This document shows positions 38,554-49,960 of a stretch of DNA of 64,000 nucleotides, piece after piece; the stretch's first letter is position 1, and each line of letters begins with the position of its first letter. Position numbers and translations under genes: made by a program. Origin of the DNA: Marsupella aquatica (taxonomy: Eukaryota > Marchantiophyta); assembly GCA_973895155.1 (NCBI GenBank), contig OZ316895.1, positions 19,654,001 to 19,718,000 on the forward strand, read 5' to 3'. Under the pieces are notes generated by a model. It was not told the origin of the DNA, searched no databases, and saw only the letters and a program-made list of their open reading frames with translations.

Positions 38554-39377
38554 GTAAATCTACATCGCGTTAATGCTCCCCTATCTTCCTGGGCCCATAC
38601 TGCTCCCCTATCTTCCTGGGCGCCCATACACTGCCCGTCCCAATCTTGGATGTTATGGTATGCTTTGGCCCGAGTTTGCCAAAACATAAACCAAAACTGT
38701 ATCATTTTGTCACCTGCTCCGGCCTATCAACTTTGTGCCGTTGACTTTGGGTTTATGTTTTGGCACCCTTCACTTCCTTTTGCCACTCCAGCCTAACTCC
38801 CCATTGTTGTTGCTCGCTCCAGCCCAAGTTTGTCGTGACATAAACCAATACTCTATCATTAATCATGACTCTTGTCCAAAGTACTAGGCTTTGCCTGAAC
38901 ACTTAGACTCTATTATGAAACAAAGATGACTCCATTGGAAAGAAGTGTTGCGAGAACATGAAACACAACTCCATAGAGAAGAAGTATTTGGCAGAACAAC
39001 AACCAAGCGTCTATCAATCATAATTCTCAACCAAGTACTAGGATGTACTTGAACACTTAGACTCTAATACCAAGCAAACATGACTTTGTTAGAAAAAAAA
39101 TGTTGCCAGAACATAAACCACAACTCCACAAGGAAGAAGTCGATGACGCAAAGTTGATTGGGCCAGAGCGAGTGATAGAAAGTGAAGGGTGCCAAAATAT
39201 AAACCTAAAATCGATGACACAATGTTAATCAGGTCGGAGTGGGTGACAAAATGATAGTCTTAGTTTATGTTCTGGCAAACTTGGGCTGGAGCAGGCAGCA
39301 ACATTGGGGATTGGGACGGGCAGTGTATGGGGCCCCAGGTCGATCAGGGAGCATTAACACGGTGACATAGATTTAAC
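38554..39377. mobile_element. Fold-back element with ~230-bp inverted arms
   Basis: The left arm (~38554-38790) and right arm (~39150-39377) are reverse complements with moderate divergence. Matching blocks include taatgctccc, cactgcccgtccc, aagtttgcc and ggcacccttcact. The middle holds a direct duplication of ~105 bp (38878-38983 and 39034-39141). Each copy contains, on the minus strand, a stretch like ttggtattagagtctaag, which resembles the Met-tRNA primer site of plant LTR elements. The left arm has an internal tandem of tgctcccctatcttcctggg. No target duplication was found. Confidence 0.75.
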
Positions 39378-40769
39378 ACGCGGTCAGCCCCGTCCCGTGA
39401 CCGCCATTCCCATCACGGTATAACTGAGTAAAGTGTTGTGTCGTCAACGGTCCGTTTTTGCAGGGAGGTTGATGAGGGCAGTACAGTAAAAAAAGCAAGG
39501 CTCAGTAAACTTGACGCGCATTTTTAAGGGAGACTGACACCTGTCTGCTGTCCGTAGGGTGTCAACTGGTCATTGGCACGTACTTGCAGAAATTTTAAGT
39601 GCATTAAATGAAAGTACCAATTTGTCATACATGCAGGTGGGTTAAGTGGATTTTTGCTTTCAAAGTGTCCAAATGTGATGTGTATCACACTTCTTTGCTA
39701 AGCCCATCTAACTGGTCACAAAGCAACCATATTGCCAAAGAATTAAAAATGCCAGATACTATAGAAGGGGGAAATGAGCCAAAGAACAGAAATGCTAAAT
39801 TGGGACATAGGATCGCAAAGAGTGGAGATACAAATAAACAACTACAAACATCACACTGCAAAAGAGAACAGGAGGCACCAAAGATGGGACAGAGGGCCCC
39901 ACAAGCAAAAGACCCAATAAAGGAGAGCCCAGCAAAAAATTCATAATTATAAAAAAGGCCCACCTAAGGGACCCTGTTCTGTCAGCAAACTGCAGAGCCT
40001 GATAGAGCTCTGGGGTGAAGTGCATAGGGGGGTCTAACAACGGAACCTGACTAGCGGCCCTAGTGCCAATTGTCTCACCCCTACAAAGAAAAGTGAATGT
40101 CTGAGCCCATTGGAGTGTAATCGACACTCTCTGTTGAAAAAAGGCTGTGATAACAGACAAAGGGAAAAACAAAGGGAAACAAAGGAATACCAAGAAGTCA
40201 GTCATAGAGTTCCCACAATGGCAAAGAAACTCAAGCCCTGCTCGTACATTGAAATGCCTAGTAAAAATCAAGAGTAAACTGTATAAGACGGTCATCATGC
40301 AAAAGTTGTTGCTCCACACAAGATACTTTATATGATAAGAAAGGAGGGATGACTAGGACCGAGAGTGACTCTCCCAGTCAACCAGTTACCTCCATTAGAC
40401 TGATTAAAGTACCTAGTGTGGCTGCGCAAACAGTGCTACCCCAAAATGATTGAGCTAATTATAGCTATGTTCACTTAGTTGTGCAGTGTAAAACTGTGTT
40501 TGTTGAAATTGCAGTCTTGTAAAGTGTGGTCAAATGAGACTAGTTCTCACTAGTACCTTTGAAGTGATATATTGGTACAAATTAACTTGTTCACCCACAG
40601 AATGGCTCTTGTCAGTGGGAGTGGGGCATCATGCTCCCATCTCCGATCCCTCACTTAGCTTCCATGACGCGAGAAAGTCAACCAAAATTAGCATTTCAAA
40701 GTTTTGAACTCAGGATAATTCCTTGCTACTGAGCTACATAAGATGGTAACAAATTTTGAAATATAAACG
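39378..40769. other. Intergenic or degraded LINE-like sequence
   Basis: A minus-strand open frame at 39795-40319 is rich in hydrophobic residues. By position and strand it could be the 3' part of the LINE whose endonuclease lies at 43.2-43.8 kb. There are no diagnostic reverse-transcriptase motifs, so I do not call a gene. Confidence 0.3.
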
Positions 40770-40774
40770 CATAA

Positions 40775-42841
40775 TGTTAAGATACTACAGTTAAGTTACT
40801 AGTGTTACTAACCTAACCCTAGTTAGGAACACACTTTGTAACCTCATCACTATATATAAAGTAACACCACCCAAGGGAGAAGTTATCATTCAGTTGGAGA
40901 TTAAATTGAACACGTTATTAGCACTCGACTCTCCGAGACTGAGCAAGAGGCTATGGCAAATTGATCCTGCAAGGCTATGGCGGATTGAATCTGAAATAAA
41001 TCCATGGGAGATTGGAAAATTGAAGGAAGGCGAGAGAAAAAAGTTTATCACAGAGCCTAGATATACGTGGTAGCCCACCACGAAACTCTGGAGGAGAGAA
41101 AGAGATCGAAAGAGACATAAAGGGAGAACTTAGAAACAACCAGGAACTCAAAAGAGGCTGGAACGACGCTTACTCATATAAGGCATTCGAGATGAATTGA
41201 TAAGGACAGAATTGAAAAGGAAGAACAAAGAGAGTCGAGCAAGGAGAAGCTGTGGACAGAATTCATAAGGACAGCCCACAATTGATGTTGTCTGAAGAAA
41301 TAGAAAAGCCGGGTGGAAGCGAAGAGAGCAGAAGCAGAAACTGAAAAATGAAACAGATAAGCACAAGCAAAAGACAGAATAACAGAGAAAGGAATTGATA
41401 AGGACAAGAACAGTAACAGCAGGTCCCGACAGGAGGAGATTAAGAAATCAAAAATGGAAGAACAAGGAATCACAATTCCCGATAGCAGAGCAGAAGAACA
41501 AAAGAGCCTATCTGAAATCAAATGAAAGGGGAGATCGCAACCTCATAAGGTCCCAAGATTACTGAAACCCGAAATATACAGAGGAGGCGAGTTGATCGAT
41601 TAAGCATCTAACAGGCCCTGAAATGATAAGGAGCAAAAATCAAAGGAAGAAGAATCAGGACAGCAAAGAAAGAGAAACAAACAATTCAATATGTACAAAG
41701 CACATCCTCTAACTTCTCCTATGGAAGTACGATCTCTAGACATAGACAAGGAATGATGCATTGAGGAAGAGAAATGAAAACGAACCACTACTCGGTCCTG
41801 AAAAACCATATTTATCAGCAATAGGAGCACTCATGTTTCTAGCTAACCAAACACGACAGACATTTCTTTTATAGTAAACATACTAGCCAGACACAGTGCA
41901 CAACCTACCATAGGCCATTGGAATGGCATAAAAATAATAATGCGTTACCTTCAAGGAACTATTGATATGGGACTATATTTCCCTGATAACACTAATAAGA
42001 ACTTAATAGGCTACGCAGACGCTGGATATTTATCAGACCCAGACGACGCTAAATCATAGACCGGTTACGTATTTCTATATGGCACCACAGCCATTTCCTG
42101 GAAAAGCACTAATTAAACAACACTAACATGCACTTCATCTAACCACGCCAAAATCATTGCATTATATGAAGCTAGCAGAAAGTGTATTTGGCTAAGAAGA
42201 GTAACCGACCATATTAATACAAACTGCAGCTTACCAGCACTAACCAAACCTACTACACTATTCGAAGACAATCAAGCATGTGTTGAGCAGGTCTCAAAAG
42301 GATTCATCAAAGGAGACGGCATCAAGCATATTGCACCAAAATTCTTCTTCACCCACGAACAACAAGGAGACACCATTCAAGTGAAGAAGATTGCAAGCAA
42401 AGACAACCATGCAGATTTATTCACAAAAGCCTTGACTCCAGCACTACATACTATTCATTGTCAAGGCATAGGTTTAAGTAGACTATCAAAACTCAGAGAT
42501 TAAAAATAATGCTTAACTCTAGATAGCCATAAACTTTGTACTCTTATTTGTAAAGGTGGTTGTACTCTTTCCCTCGCAGGAGTATGAGAGGGTTTTAATG
42601 AGGCAACACCTACATAAGAACAAAGTACAAAACATAAGACTTTTTGTTGGAGAACTTAACTAGTATAGAGTTGCTTGCATTACTCCCATAATACAATCAA
42701 GGGGGAGTGTTAAGATACTACAGTTAAGTTACTAGGGTTACTAACCTAACCCTAGTTAGGAACACACTTTGTAACCTCATCACTATATATAAACACCACT
42801 CGAGGGATAAGTTATCATTCAATTGGAGATGATATTGAACA
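40775..42841 (+). mobile_element. Short-LTR Ty1/copia relic with target duplication
   Basis: The 5' LTR (40775-40912, 138 bp) and 3' LTR (42708-42841, 134 bp) both run TGTTAAGATACTACAG...ATTGAACA and are nearly identical except for a small gap. The target duplication is cataa on both sides (40770-40774 and 42842-42846). A classic purine tract caagggggag precedes the 3' LTR. The internal 1.8 kb keeps only the RNase H end of pol. Bases ~40960-41790 are purine-rich and non-coding. No Met-tRNA primer site follows the 5' LTR. Confidence 0.9.
41900..42503 (+). pseudogene. Ty1/copia RNase H domain relic
   Basis: The translation reads MRYLQGTIDMGLYFP, then GYADAGYLSD, AISWKS, ALYEAS, CIWLRR, LFEDNQACV, GIKHIAPKFFF and DNHADLFTKAL. 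This is the ordered RNase H end of a copia polyprotein, with the catalytic-type Asp and Glu residues recognisable. At least two in-frame stops (after DDAKS and after KSTN) inactivate it. The TAA at 42501 is the natural end of pol, about 200 bp before the 3' LTR. Confidence 0.88.
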
Positions 42842-42846
42842 CATAA

Positions 42847-43229
42847 CTCATTTTCTAACTCAATACTTGGGTGGTACTCAGGTTCTGCCAACTGCATCAT
42901 TTGGCAAAACAAATGAATGCTTACTAATTTTGCCTAGAAGGAGTAATCTTTAATCTGTATTATATCATATACCCCTGTTATCTAAACACTATAGTTTCTT
43001 ATGGTCTTTTAGTTTCTCCTGGTTTTTTGGTTTTTCGTGGTTTGTTATGAAAAATCCTTATTAAATAAGACATTGTTTTAATACATAAGTTGTGACTACA
43101 GGAATGTGGTCGGAAACGGTTTCCCTTCCGTCATGAACGCAAGATTTCACAAAGTGACACCATAATTGGTTCCTATTGCTACTGTAGTTGCAATCTAATC
43201 TAGATTGATCGTAGCTAGTGGTCAGACTT
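42847..43229. other. Intergenic between copia and LINE relics
   Basis: AT-rich sequence with pyrimidine runs. I see no feature here. Confidence 0.4.
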
Positions 43230-43815
43230 CTTGGTCTATCTCATAAATTGAGGCCCCATACGAGTGTCGACATAGAGATAGCTATCCACCATATCCAGAT
43301 GATCCACCAGCCTGTTCTAGGCTCTGGCCTTAGACCCATGAATAAACTCCGATGGCATGGGCCAGCCACATCATCCCACAGATCCATCATGTTCCAATCA
43401 CCACAAATGATCTAGTTGGACTCTTTGAGATTCTTCAATAGCCACTTCCAAAGATCAATCCGGTTCCGCAGTTTGTTTGGAGCATACATAGAGTCGATGT
43501 TGATCTCTCCAATGCTAGATTGAATCATAGCCCAAACAAAAGAGCCATCCCCTTTCCCACGCTGGCCCAAATGGGGAACGTCTTCAATATCAATAACATT
43601 GCCCCACTTTCCCTTCCTCAGTGCAGTCAACAATTTTTGCATCGTCTAGATTTATATGACCAAGTTGAAAAAGTGCCTTTCTCTCTTTAATCTTGAGTTC
43701 TTGGAAGCAACAGATGGATTGCTCCAACTGGTTGTTTTGAATCCATTTGCGCATTTGATTTAGCCTCACCGGGTCACCCATCCCCTTGACGTTCCACTGG
43801 CTAACAATGAATTAA
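43230..43815 (-). pseudogene. L1-like LINE endonuclease relic
   Basis: Reading leftwards the translation starts QWNVKGMGDPVR, then CFQELK, MYAPN and, after a stop, IICGDWNM. These are the ordered motifs of the apurinic-type endonuclease of plant L1 elements: WN, QE, YxPN and GDxN. A frameshift near 43.62 kb and a stop near 43.41 kb break it. The reverse transcriptase that should follow at lower coordinates is not found, and the copia element sits there instead. Confidence 0.85.
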
Positions 43816-44344
43816 ATGTCACTCATATATCATACTACAATTTTTGTTTTGTGGGCCGGGAGTGTAATATATTGGTCCAGCTGTCTTGGTATCCCCTGTC
43901 TCCTTTGTCGCCTTCTCTACCCCCCGCTCTACCCTTCCTTAATACATGTTTCTCTCCTTGAGTGTTGTTGGTTTTCATTTTTGCTTGTTCAAAGTGGAGA
44001 TGTGACGGGGTTCCCGTCACTGAAAATCCTCAATAATTGTTTACTGGGTTGTGCCATATAAATAACCATTGTACATAAGCCGTTTTTTTTTGTTTTTAGT
44101 TAATTCCGTTGCTATGCCCCGGAGGCCTATACTTATGTTTTTGGATGCCTACGACTCCCCAGCAAGCAAGGATGTTGGGACCTTGAAACTAGGGTCGGTC
44201 TAATCGGACGCCCCGTTTCCCTTAGGCCCTTAGTTCCTTTTTGTGTTGATGAGACCCCAATAAGGTTTGGGAGGAGGAGCGCTAATTTTCACTAAACCCC
44301 GGAAGAGGGAGACGCCATCAGAGGAGCGTTAAGGGAAGGCTTCA
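43816..44344. other. Intergenic, left of the palindrome array
   Basis: A short palindrome tgacggggttcccgtca begins near 44003 and could mark the start of the next element. No coding sequence is seen. Confidence 0.35.
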
Positions 44345-45060
44345 GGGGGAAGTTAAATCCCCCAATACGAGCTGTTGGGGCGAGGTTGCAGCCGGTGCGC
44401 TCGGGAATTTAGGGGGGGTTAAAAATTCCCCAGAGGAGACCCCGCGAGTGAACGGAAGGGGGAGGAGGCAAGCCAGTGGCTGGCGGCCGCGAGCCCTGCA
44501 TAGGACCGCGAGCCCACCAGCTGTAACCGAGAAGGAGGAGCCAGGTACGTGGGGGTTTTTTTTATTCCCCAAAAGGGGCGCTACGGAGGGGCATTGCGCT
44601 ACGGAGAGCCGGGGCGAGCCGAGGCGCAGCCGGGCCACAGCCAGCGTAAGGAGGAAGCGGTCGTGGGGTGGGGGGGTATTAAGCCCTCCCGTGAGCGAGG
44701 CGCCGGGGTAGCGGAGCGCTTAGGCAGCCGGGGAGAAAAAAAAAGAGGAATCAGGGGTCCAGCGAGCTGAAGGCAGCAAGTAGGATGGGAGCCGGGCCCA
44801 TGAGGGGCGAGTAATGGTGAGGAGGGGGGTATTAAACCCTCCTGCGAGCAGGGAGCAGGACCAGGCGCGCCCTGCATAGGGCCGCACGCACTTAATGGCA
44901 CCGCGAGTCGGAGGAGGTACGGGGCGCACATTAAACCCTCCTGGAGACGGGCCGAAGTGAGTTGGAAGGGGGAGGAAGGCGCTGCCGTAGGGTGCTGCCG
45001 GGCAGCGGGGCGCCCTGCATAGGGCTGCGTGAAGGTGGGGGGGAAATTAAATTCCCCCGG
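44345..45060 (+). repeat. GC-rich array of short palindromes
   Basis: Seven G-run / TTAA-like / C-run palindromes recur every ~65-150 bp, near 44345, 44412, 44551, 44671, 44821, 44921 and 45037. Examples are gggggaagttaaatccccc and ggggggtattaagccctccc. A second motif, ctgcataggaccgcg or a close variant, recurs near 44500, 44870 and 45012, with a partial copy at 45136. The flanking sequence is also GC-rich, unlike the rest of the window. Long open frames on both strands here follow from the lack of stop codons in GC-rich sequence. Confidence 0.75.
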
Positions 45061-45484
45061 CCTCGGAGGGACGGGGCACATGAAGCCGAGCGGGGACGGA
45101 GCGTGAGGGGGGCCGCGTGTCAGCATACGCAAGCCGTTCATAGGGCCGCGAGCCGGGGCGCAAGGTGAAAGGGGTTTTCCTTCCCTTTCCCCTACATTAG
45201 CCATTTTTTCCCTCCTTCCCTACTTTCTACGCGCGCGAATTCCCTCTTTGCCGAAAGCAATTTCTCTCTTTGCTGAAAGCAATTTCTCTCATTGCCCAAA
45301 GCTCTCTCCAACTCTTGCAATTATTTTTGAAGCTCTCTCATGGTTGATTATGGGAGCTTGGTGACTCATTTTTTTGGACATTAGAGACAACGGCATTGAG
45401 TGACTTTGGGGGAAATTAAGGGTGGTTCTTAATTGCGATACAGGGGCCGTTTGGGCCAGGATTTGAATGTGGTGACGGGATTTT
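45061..45484. other. Leader between palindrome array and coiled-coil ORF
   Basis: GC content falls here, and a short direct repeat (gaaagcaatttctctc, near 45.26 and 45.28 kb) is present. It would be the 5' leader of the ORF at 45485. Confidence 0.4.
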
Positions 45485-47388
45485 GTGATTGGGAATTGTT
45501 CCTGGGCATGGATGCTTGATCAGCCTGAGTTCAGCGCGGCTCGCATTCGTAGATACAAAGCCGCTTACCGTGAGTACATTGCGACACTAATTGAGGAGAA
45601 GAGAGGAGATAGCAGAGCGGCAATGAGCACTGGACCGGCAGCAAGTCCAGCACCGGTTATGAGGAAGGTTTTCCGTCGAATTTATCCCAAGACCTCTGCC
45701 AAGGTGATGGAGGATTGCAAAGCTATGTTCCAGGCCACCAGGCTCACCGACTTCATGAGAGTAGAGATTAGAATCCCTCCAGGGAAGAGTTGGGACTTGG
45801 AGGCTGGAATGGAATTGCGCACAGAGGGGATTTATTTCGCATATATTCAGCGTTTGGTACCTCATGCCGAATTGGCTAAGCTGTTGTTTTTGGAGAACCA
45901 ACAGTTCTCATTCACCCCCCAGAACATTATCTGGGATCTCACGTTGACAATGGTGGCATGTTGGGTGAACAATCCTACCTCCACCACGGCCATTCACCTC
46001 TCGGCCATCAAGGATGCAGCGCACAAGGGATTTCTGGCCAAGGTTCATCAACGGGTCCTTGGTAATGTGCAATCCGGAGTAGTGAACGGGGAACATTTCA
46101 TAATCGCTCTGGATATTCAGAAATATCCAGCGCATGCTTACGGATGGTGGTATTACGGATTGACAAGGCTATTGGCTGCTGAACCCAAGAGTCTGAAACC
46201 AGGGGGAGCTTTGCATTTGATGGGATCATTTTTGTTGGCCAGGGCAAAAGGATTGATTACCTCCCCGGGGCCCGAAGAAGCTGGGTCATCCCTTACCACG
46301 GAAATCCGCAACATTGCCACTACCATCTTGGGGAAACTCACGGAGGTGTCAACAGTGTCAGCAGGAATAGGAGACAGTCATGTGGTGGAAGACATCCAGG
46401 ATGAGGAGTACACATTGGAGTGGCTGGAATCTCTGGTGGGGAACCCAGAGGAGCCCCTTGCCTATGACATACTAGAGGTCTACTTAGCGGAATTACGAGA
46501 TTTTTGTGAAGGGGCCCATGAGGGGCTCAAGCTAGCCCACACATTGGAAGATGCGCTCAAACAGGCCAACGCAAGGGTGGAAACATTGCAGCAGGGTGCC
46601 ACATCGATGAAGGAGGTGATAAAAGCTAAGGAGGAGGCCATACAAGAGAAGGCCAAGCTTCTCCAAGCGGCTCAAGTGGAGATTTCTCACTTGAGAGGGG
46701 CCTTGTCTACTAAGGCCAAAGAAGCGGAGGAAGTTGGAGTGTTGAGAGAAGCATTGGCCAAAGAGAAGCGAAGCACGGGAGAAGTGGAGAGGTTAAGAGG
46801 CCAGATTGCAGAACTACGGAGTCAGGTGGGGATCTTTGAGACTAGGGCCAAAAGGAGTGAGGCCTTGAGTCTAGGGAAGCGGAAAAGTCCCTGCCCACGT
46901 ACCTAGCTCCAGGCTTTCCCCTGACCTGGTCTCCAAGGCCATTGAGATGGTGGTGAAGGAAGTAACTAAGTGAAAAGTACGGTCCCTTGTTGGAAGCTGC
47001 CAAGAAGAATCAGGAGAAGAGTAAAAGCTTGGAGAAGAAGCTCAAGGAGGTACGTAAGTTGTTACAGGAGGCCCAGGGCAATACGGGAACCCCGGGGATG
47101 CCGCCCAGATTTGTGACACCAGGGACTCCCATGGCCACCGGACAGGTTTTACCGTTGGAGTTGCAATCTGGAGAGGAGGCTGCCTTGTGGAAGGATACCA
47201 TCGGTGAGGGCTATGTCAAGGCTTGGCAAGCCTTGGCGGCATTGAGGAAGCAAGGGAGCACTAGCGGGAGGAGTACATCTATGAAGAAGAAGAGAAGCGG
47301 AGTAGTCTCCACTCCGATTGAGAGCGACGAAGAGACCAACTCACGGGGCTCAAGCCATGGCACTGTGAGTGAGGGGGAGGAGGACTAG
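45485..47388 (+). pseudogene. Coiled-coil, possibly gag-like ORF of a non-autonomous element, broken by frameshifts
   Basis: A 473-aa open frame (45485-46906) and a 133-aa frame (46987-47388) appear to be one ~640-aa protein. Between them a third frame reads AHVPSSRLSPDLVSKAIEMV before a TGA at ~46971, so two frame changes are needed. The N-terminal ~300 residues look globular and alpha-helical (for example LLFLENQQFSFTPQNIIWDL). Residues ~350-465 are a charged heptad-like coiled coil, continued by AAKKNQEKSKSLEKKL. The tail is Ser/Glu-rich and acidic. There is no zinc knuckle, protease or polymerase. The GC-rich leader and the lack of introns suggest a mobile element, but the family is not one I can name. 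Confidence 0.6.
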
Positions 47389-48583
47389 GGTAGCCGTACG
47401 GACTTGTCGTATGACCTCTGGATTTTGAAACTTTTTGGAAGGGTGCACTCACGGGCTTGTTGGAAGGAGCTTGCGGAGCTGATTCCAACAAGAGGCAGCG
47501 CTCCTCAAACAGAGCCAGGATGAGTAAGTTAGAGCCCGACAAAGTTGGTGAGTAAGTGATATTGAAACGACCATAACTTGGTCGTTTGGCGTCCGTTTCG
47601 AGAGCGGTTTTGTGATTCATGATCAGGAGGAGTAGGGCTACCCAGGGGTGAGCTCAGAGGTGCAATCAGAGTGGCAGCTTGTTTCGGCAATTGTGAGGTC
47701 CCTTGCATTTTTCATGGTTCACGGAGTAAGGTTGGGGCGCCGTCGAATGCACTGTTGGTCCCATTATTAGATTAGGGTTTTAGGAGCATGTGTGTGCTGC
47801 ATGCTTTAGGATTAGGGATTTCTTTCGTGAAGGTTTTAGCGGTGCCGCTAGGGTAGCCGCCATCCTTGTGATCCCGTGAGGGGTGCTTTGGTGTGTTGTT
47901 TTGAGTATTTAAGGGGAGAGCCCCGTAGTAGTGAGGGGGGGAACTCAGTCTAGTGTTTGCTTAAGGAAGTTAGCTCATAGCCAGAAGAGGGAATCAAGCC
48001 AGAGTAGTGAGGTAGAGGTGTAGCACTTGCCCCAGTGAGGCAATAGTTGGGCAGACGGCAGGAGGCCGGGTTGTTCTTGCAATGTGTTACGACGTTTTGC
48101 CAAAAGATATGGATTTGGTTTGATTCCTCAAGTTTTGGTGTGGCTATCTTTTCTGGTTCACGATTGTGTTCTTTCCCCAAGAAGTGTCTAAGGAATACTT
48201 GCACGGATTGGTCGACCATGTGAGTAGGGGGGTGGTGACAGCACTCCTCCAGCGACCAGTAGGAGTGTGTGTGTGGCGTAGTCCATGGGACTTGATCAAA
48301 AGTAGCGGGACTAGTCGGTAGACTTGATCAAAAACTACATTTCCGAGAGGGGAATAAACATACTCATCCTACTTACAATAGAATCCTAATAGCGTCCCTC
48401 CACGTTCCCATCATACGATAACAAACGATTTTAGTAGGAGTAAATATGTATTTGTTGTGTAAATCGTTTGATAAGCAGGTGACAGGAGGGCTTTGTGCCT
48501 TATGTGCGTTCAACATCATTGTAGTGGATTTCTTCTAGAAGGACATCTGCCATTCTCTAGTCACCTGCAAAAGCAAGGATCAC
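47389..48583. other. Probable 3' part of the coiled-coil ORF element
   Basis: No coding sequence is seen. A TATA-like gagtatttaagg near 47.9 kb, followed by a GC-rich leader, looks like LTR promoter sequence. I could not find a matching 5' copy or TG...CA borders. Confidence 0.3.
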
Positions 48584-48591
48584 AAGTGGGT

Positions 48592-48790
48592 CCCTAGGCC
48601 CTCAGTCCGGGTAAAATTAGTGAACCTCTATGATTGTGACCCTGTTGCTCTTGCCCCTTGTTATTTCTATTTTTCTATAAAAAGTTATTTTGTTACTAGT
48701 AATATTAGTAATTATTAGTTCAAAATGAATAAAAACCAATCTTCAAGCATTTGCACTTACTCTGCATATTATCTAAGACTGAGGGCCCAA
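48592..48790 (+). mobile_element. MITE family M1, copy 1 (diverged)
   Basis: It begins ccctaggccctcagtcc and ends actgagggccca, and shares blocks such as ccccttgttattt, attattagttcaaaatgaat and cttcaagc with the copies at 57.5 and 60.5 kb. The flanks aagtgggt and agatgggt may be a decayed 8-bp target duplication. Confidence 0.75.
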
Positions 48791-48791
48791 G

Positions 48792-49544
48792 AAGATGGGT
48801 AAGTGCTATTTTTTGTTTTTTTGTTTGTTGCTTTACTTGGGTCCCTGAATTAGTTGCAAGATTAGTTGGAGAGGAGCCAGGTCCAGCTCCCCACATAGTA
48901 ACTGGCGAGCTTGCTGCTTTCCGTGTATTTTTGGCATTTTGAGTCTCCATGGGTTCAACTTTTGCACCCAATTAAGCTCCTCTATTTATGCTCCCTTCCT
49001 TGATAGGTTCAGTCATAGTGGGAGGTCCTTGAATATCAGCAGAATTGATCCCCAAATGTTCTCCCTTCTTGTTTGTGTTGGTCTCTGCTTGATTGAACTG
49101 GTTAATTCTGATGTTCTCCACGTGCAATTGGTCAATTGCTCAAACAAGAGTGGATGTCTCCAATCCATCTTCATCAAGGATCAAGTTTGCAAGGGATAGA
49201 GAGACCGTTGTCTTTTGTACAGGTTTGGTTATCATATGCATGGCCAAATCAGTGCTACCTTGGTCTCATGTCTTTCTAGAGCAATGGTCATTTCGTCCGT
49301 CTCCTGTCCACAAATTACAATAGAAGTTCAATCCAAGCCGATGATTCCATGACTCTAGCCAAGATCAAGCCAAACCAATAATTCTAGACAATGATCAATG
49401 GAATATGTATTTATTGTTGTAAAAGTCATATCAAAGACGTTGTCGTAAGGAAATTAGAATATATGAAGAATAACTTGGTTTTGTATGAAAATATAAAAGT
49501 GGAGATTTTCAATAAGATTTATATGGTAACAAGTAGATTTTTGG
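48792..49544. other. Intergenic, no supported feature
   Basis: Short overlapping open frames only. I see no repeat before the minisatellite. Confidence 0.35.
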
Positions 49545-49960
49545 TTTTTACCAAGTAAAATTGTAAGTCTTGGTAATTTTCAAGATCCACCATAGTAAAT
49601 AGTAATTTCTAGAATTTATCATAGTAAAAAGGTAAATTCCGGTAGTTTCTTGGATCTACCATAGTAAATAGTAATTTCTAGAATTTACCATATAATAAAA
49701 GGTAAATTATGGTAATTTCTTGAATCTATCATAGTAAATAATAATTTCTAAAATTTACCATAGTAAAAAGGTAAATTATGGTAATTTCTTGAATCTACCA
49801 TAGTAAATAGTAATTTCTAGTATTTACCATAGTAAAAAGGTAAATTCTGGTAACTTCTAGAATTTACCATAGTAAAAAAATAAGTTCTAGAATTTATTGT
49901 GGTCAAAAAGTAAAATCTAGTAAGTTCTAGTAAGTTCTAGTAAAGTTTAGCTTCTAGGAT
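49545..49960 (+). repeat. AT-rich minisatellite, 69-70-bp period
   Basis: Units begin accatagtaaatagtaattt at 49589, 49658, ~49728 and 49797, with decayed units on both sides. Each unit contains sub-repeats of the type tagaatttaccatagtaaa and ggtaaatt. Non-coding. Confidence 0.88.

Noticed and set aside
41174-41521. 115-codon minus-strand frame in the copia interior
   Set aside because: It is the complement of purine-rich sequence and is made of Ser, Leu and Phe; it has no gag or pol similarity.
44599-45204. 201-codon Pro-rich minus-strand frame
   Set aside because: It runs through the GC-rich palindrome array, where stop codons are rare. Its periodic content follows the DNA repeats.
49545-49960. 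CRISPR-like array
   Set aside because: The repeats are contiguous with no unique spacers, and this is a plant nuclear genome.
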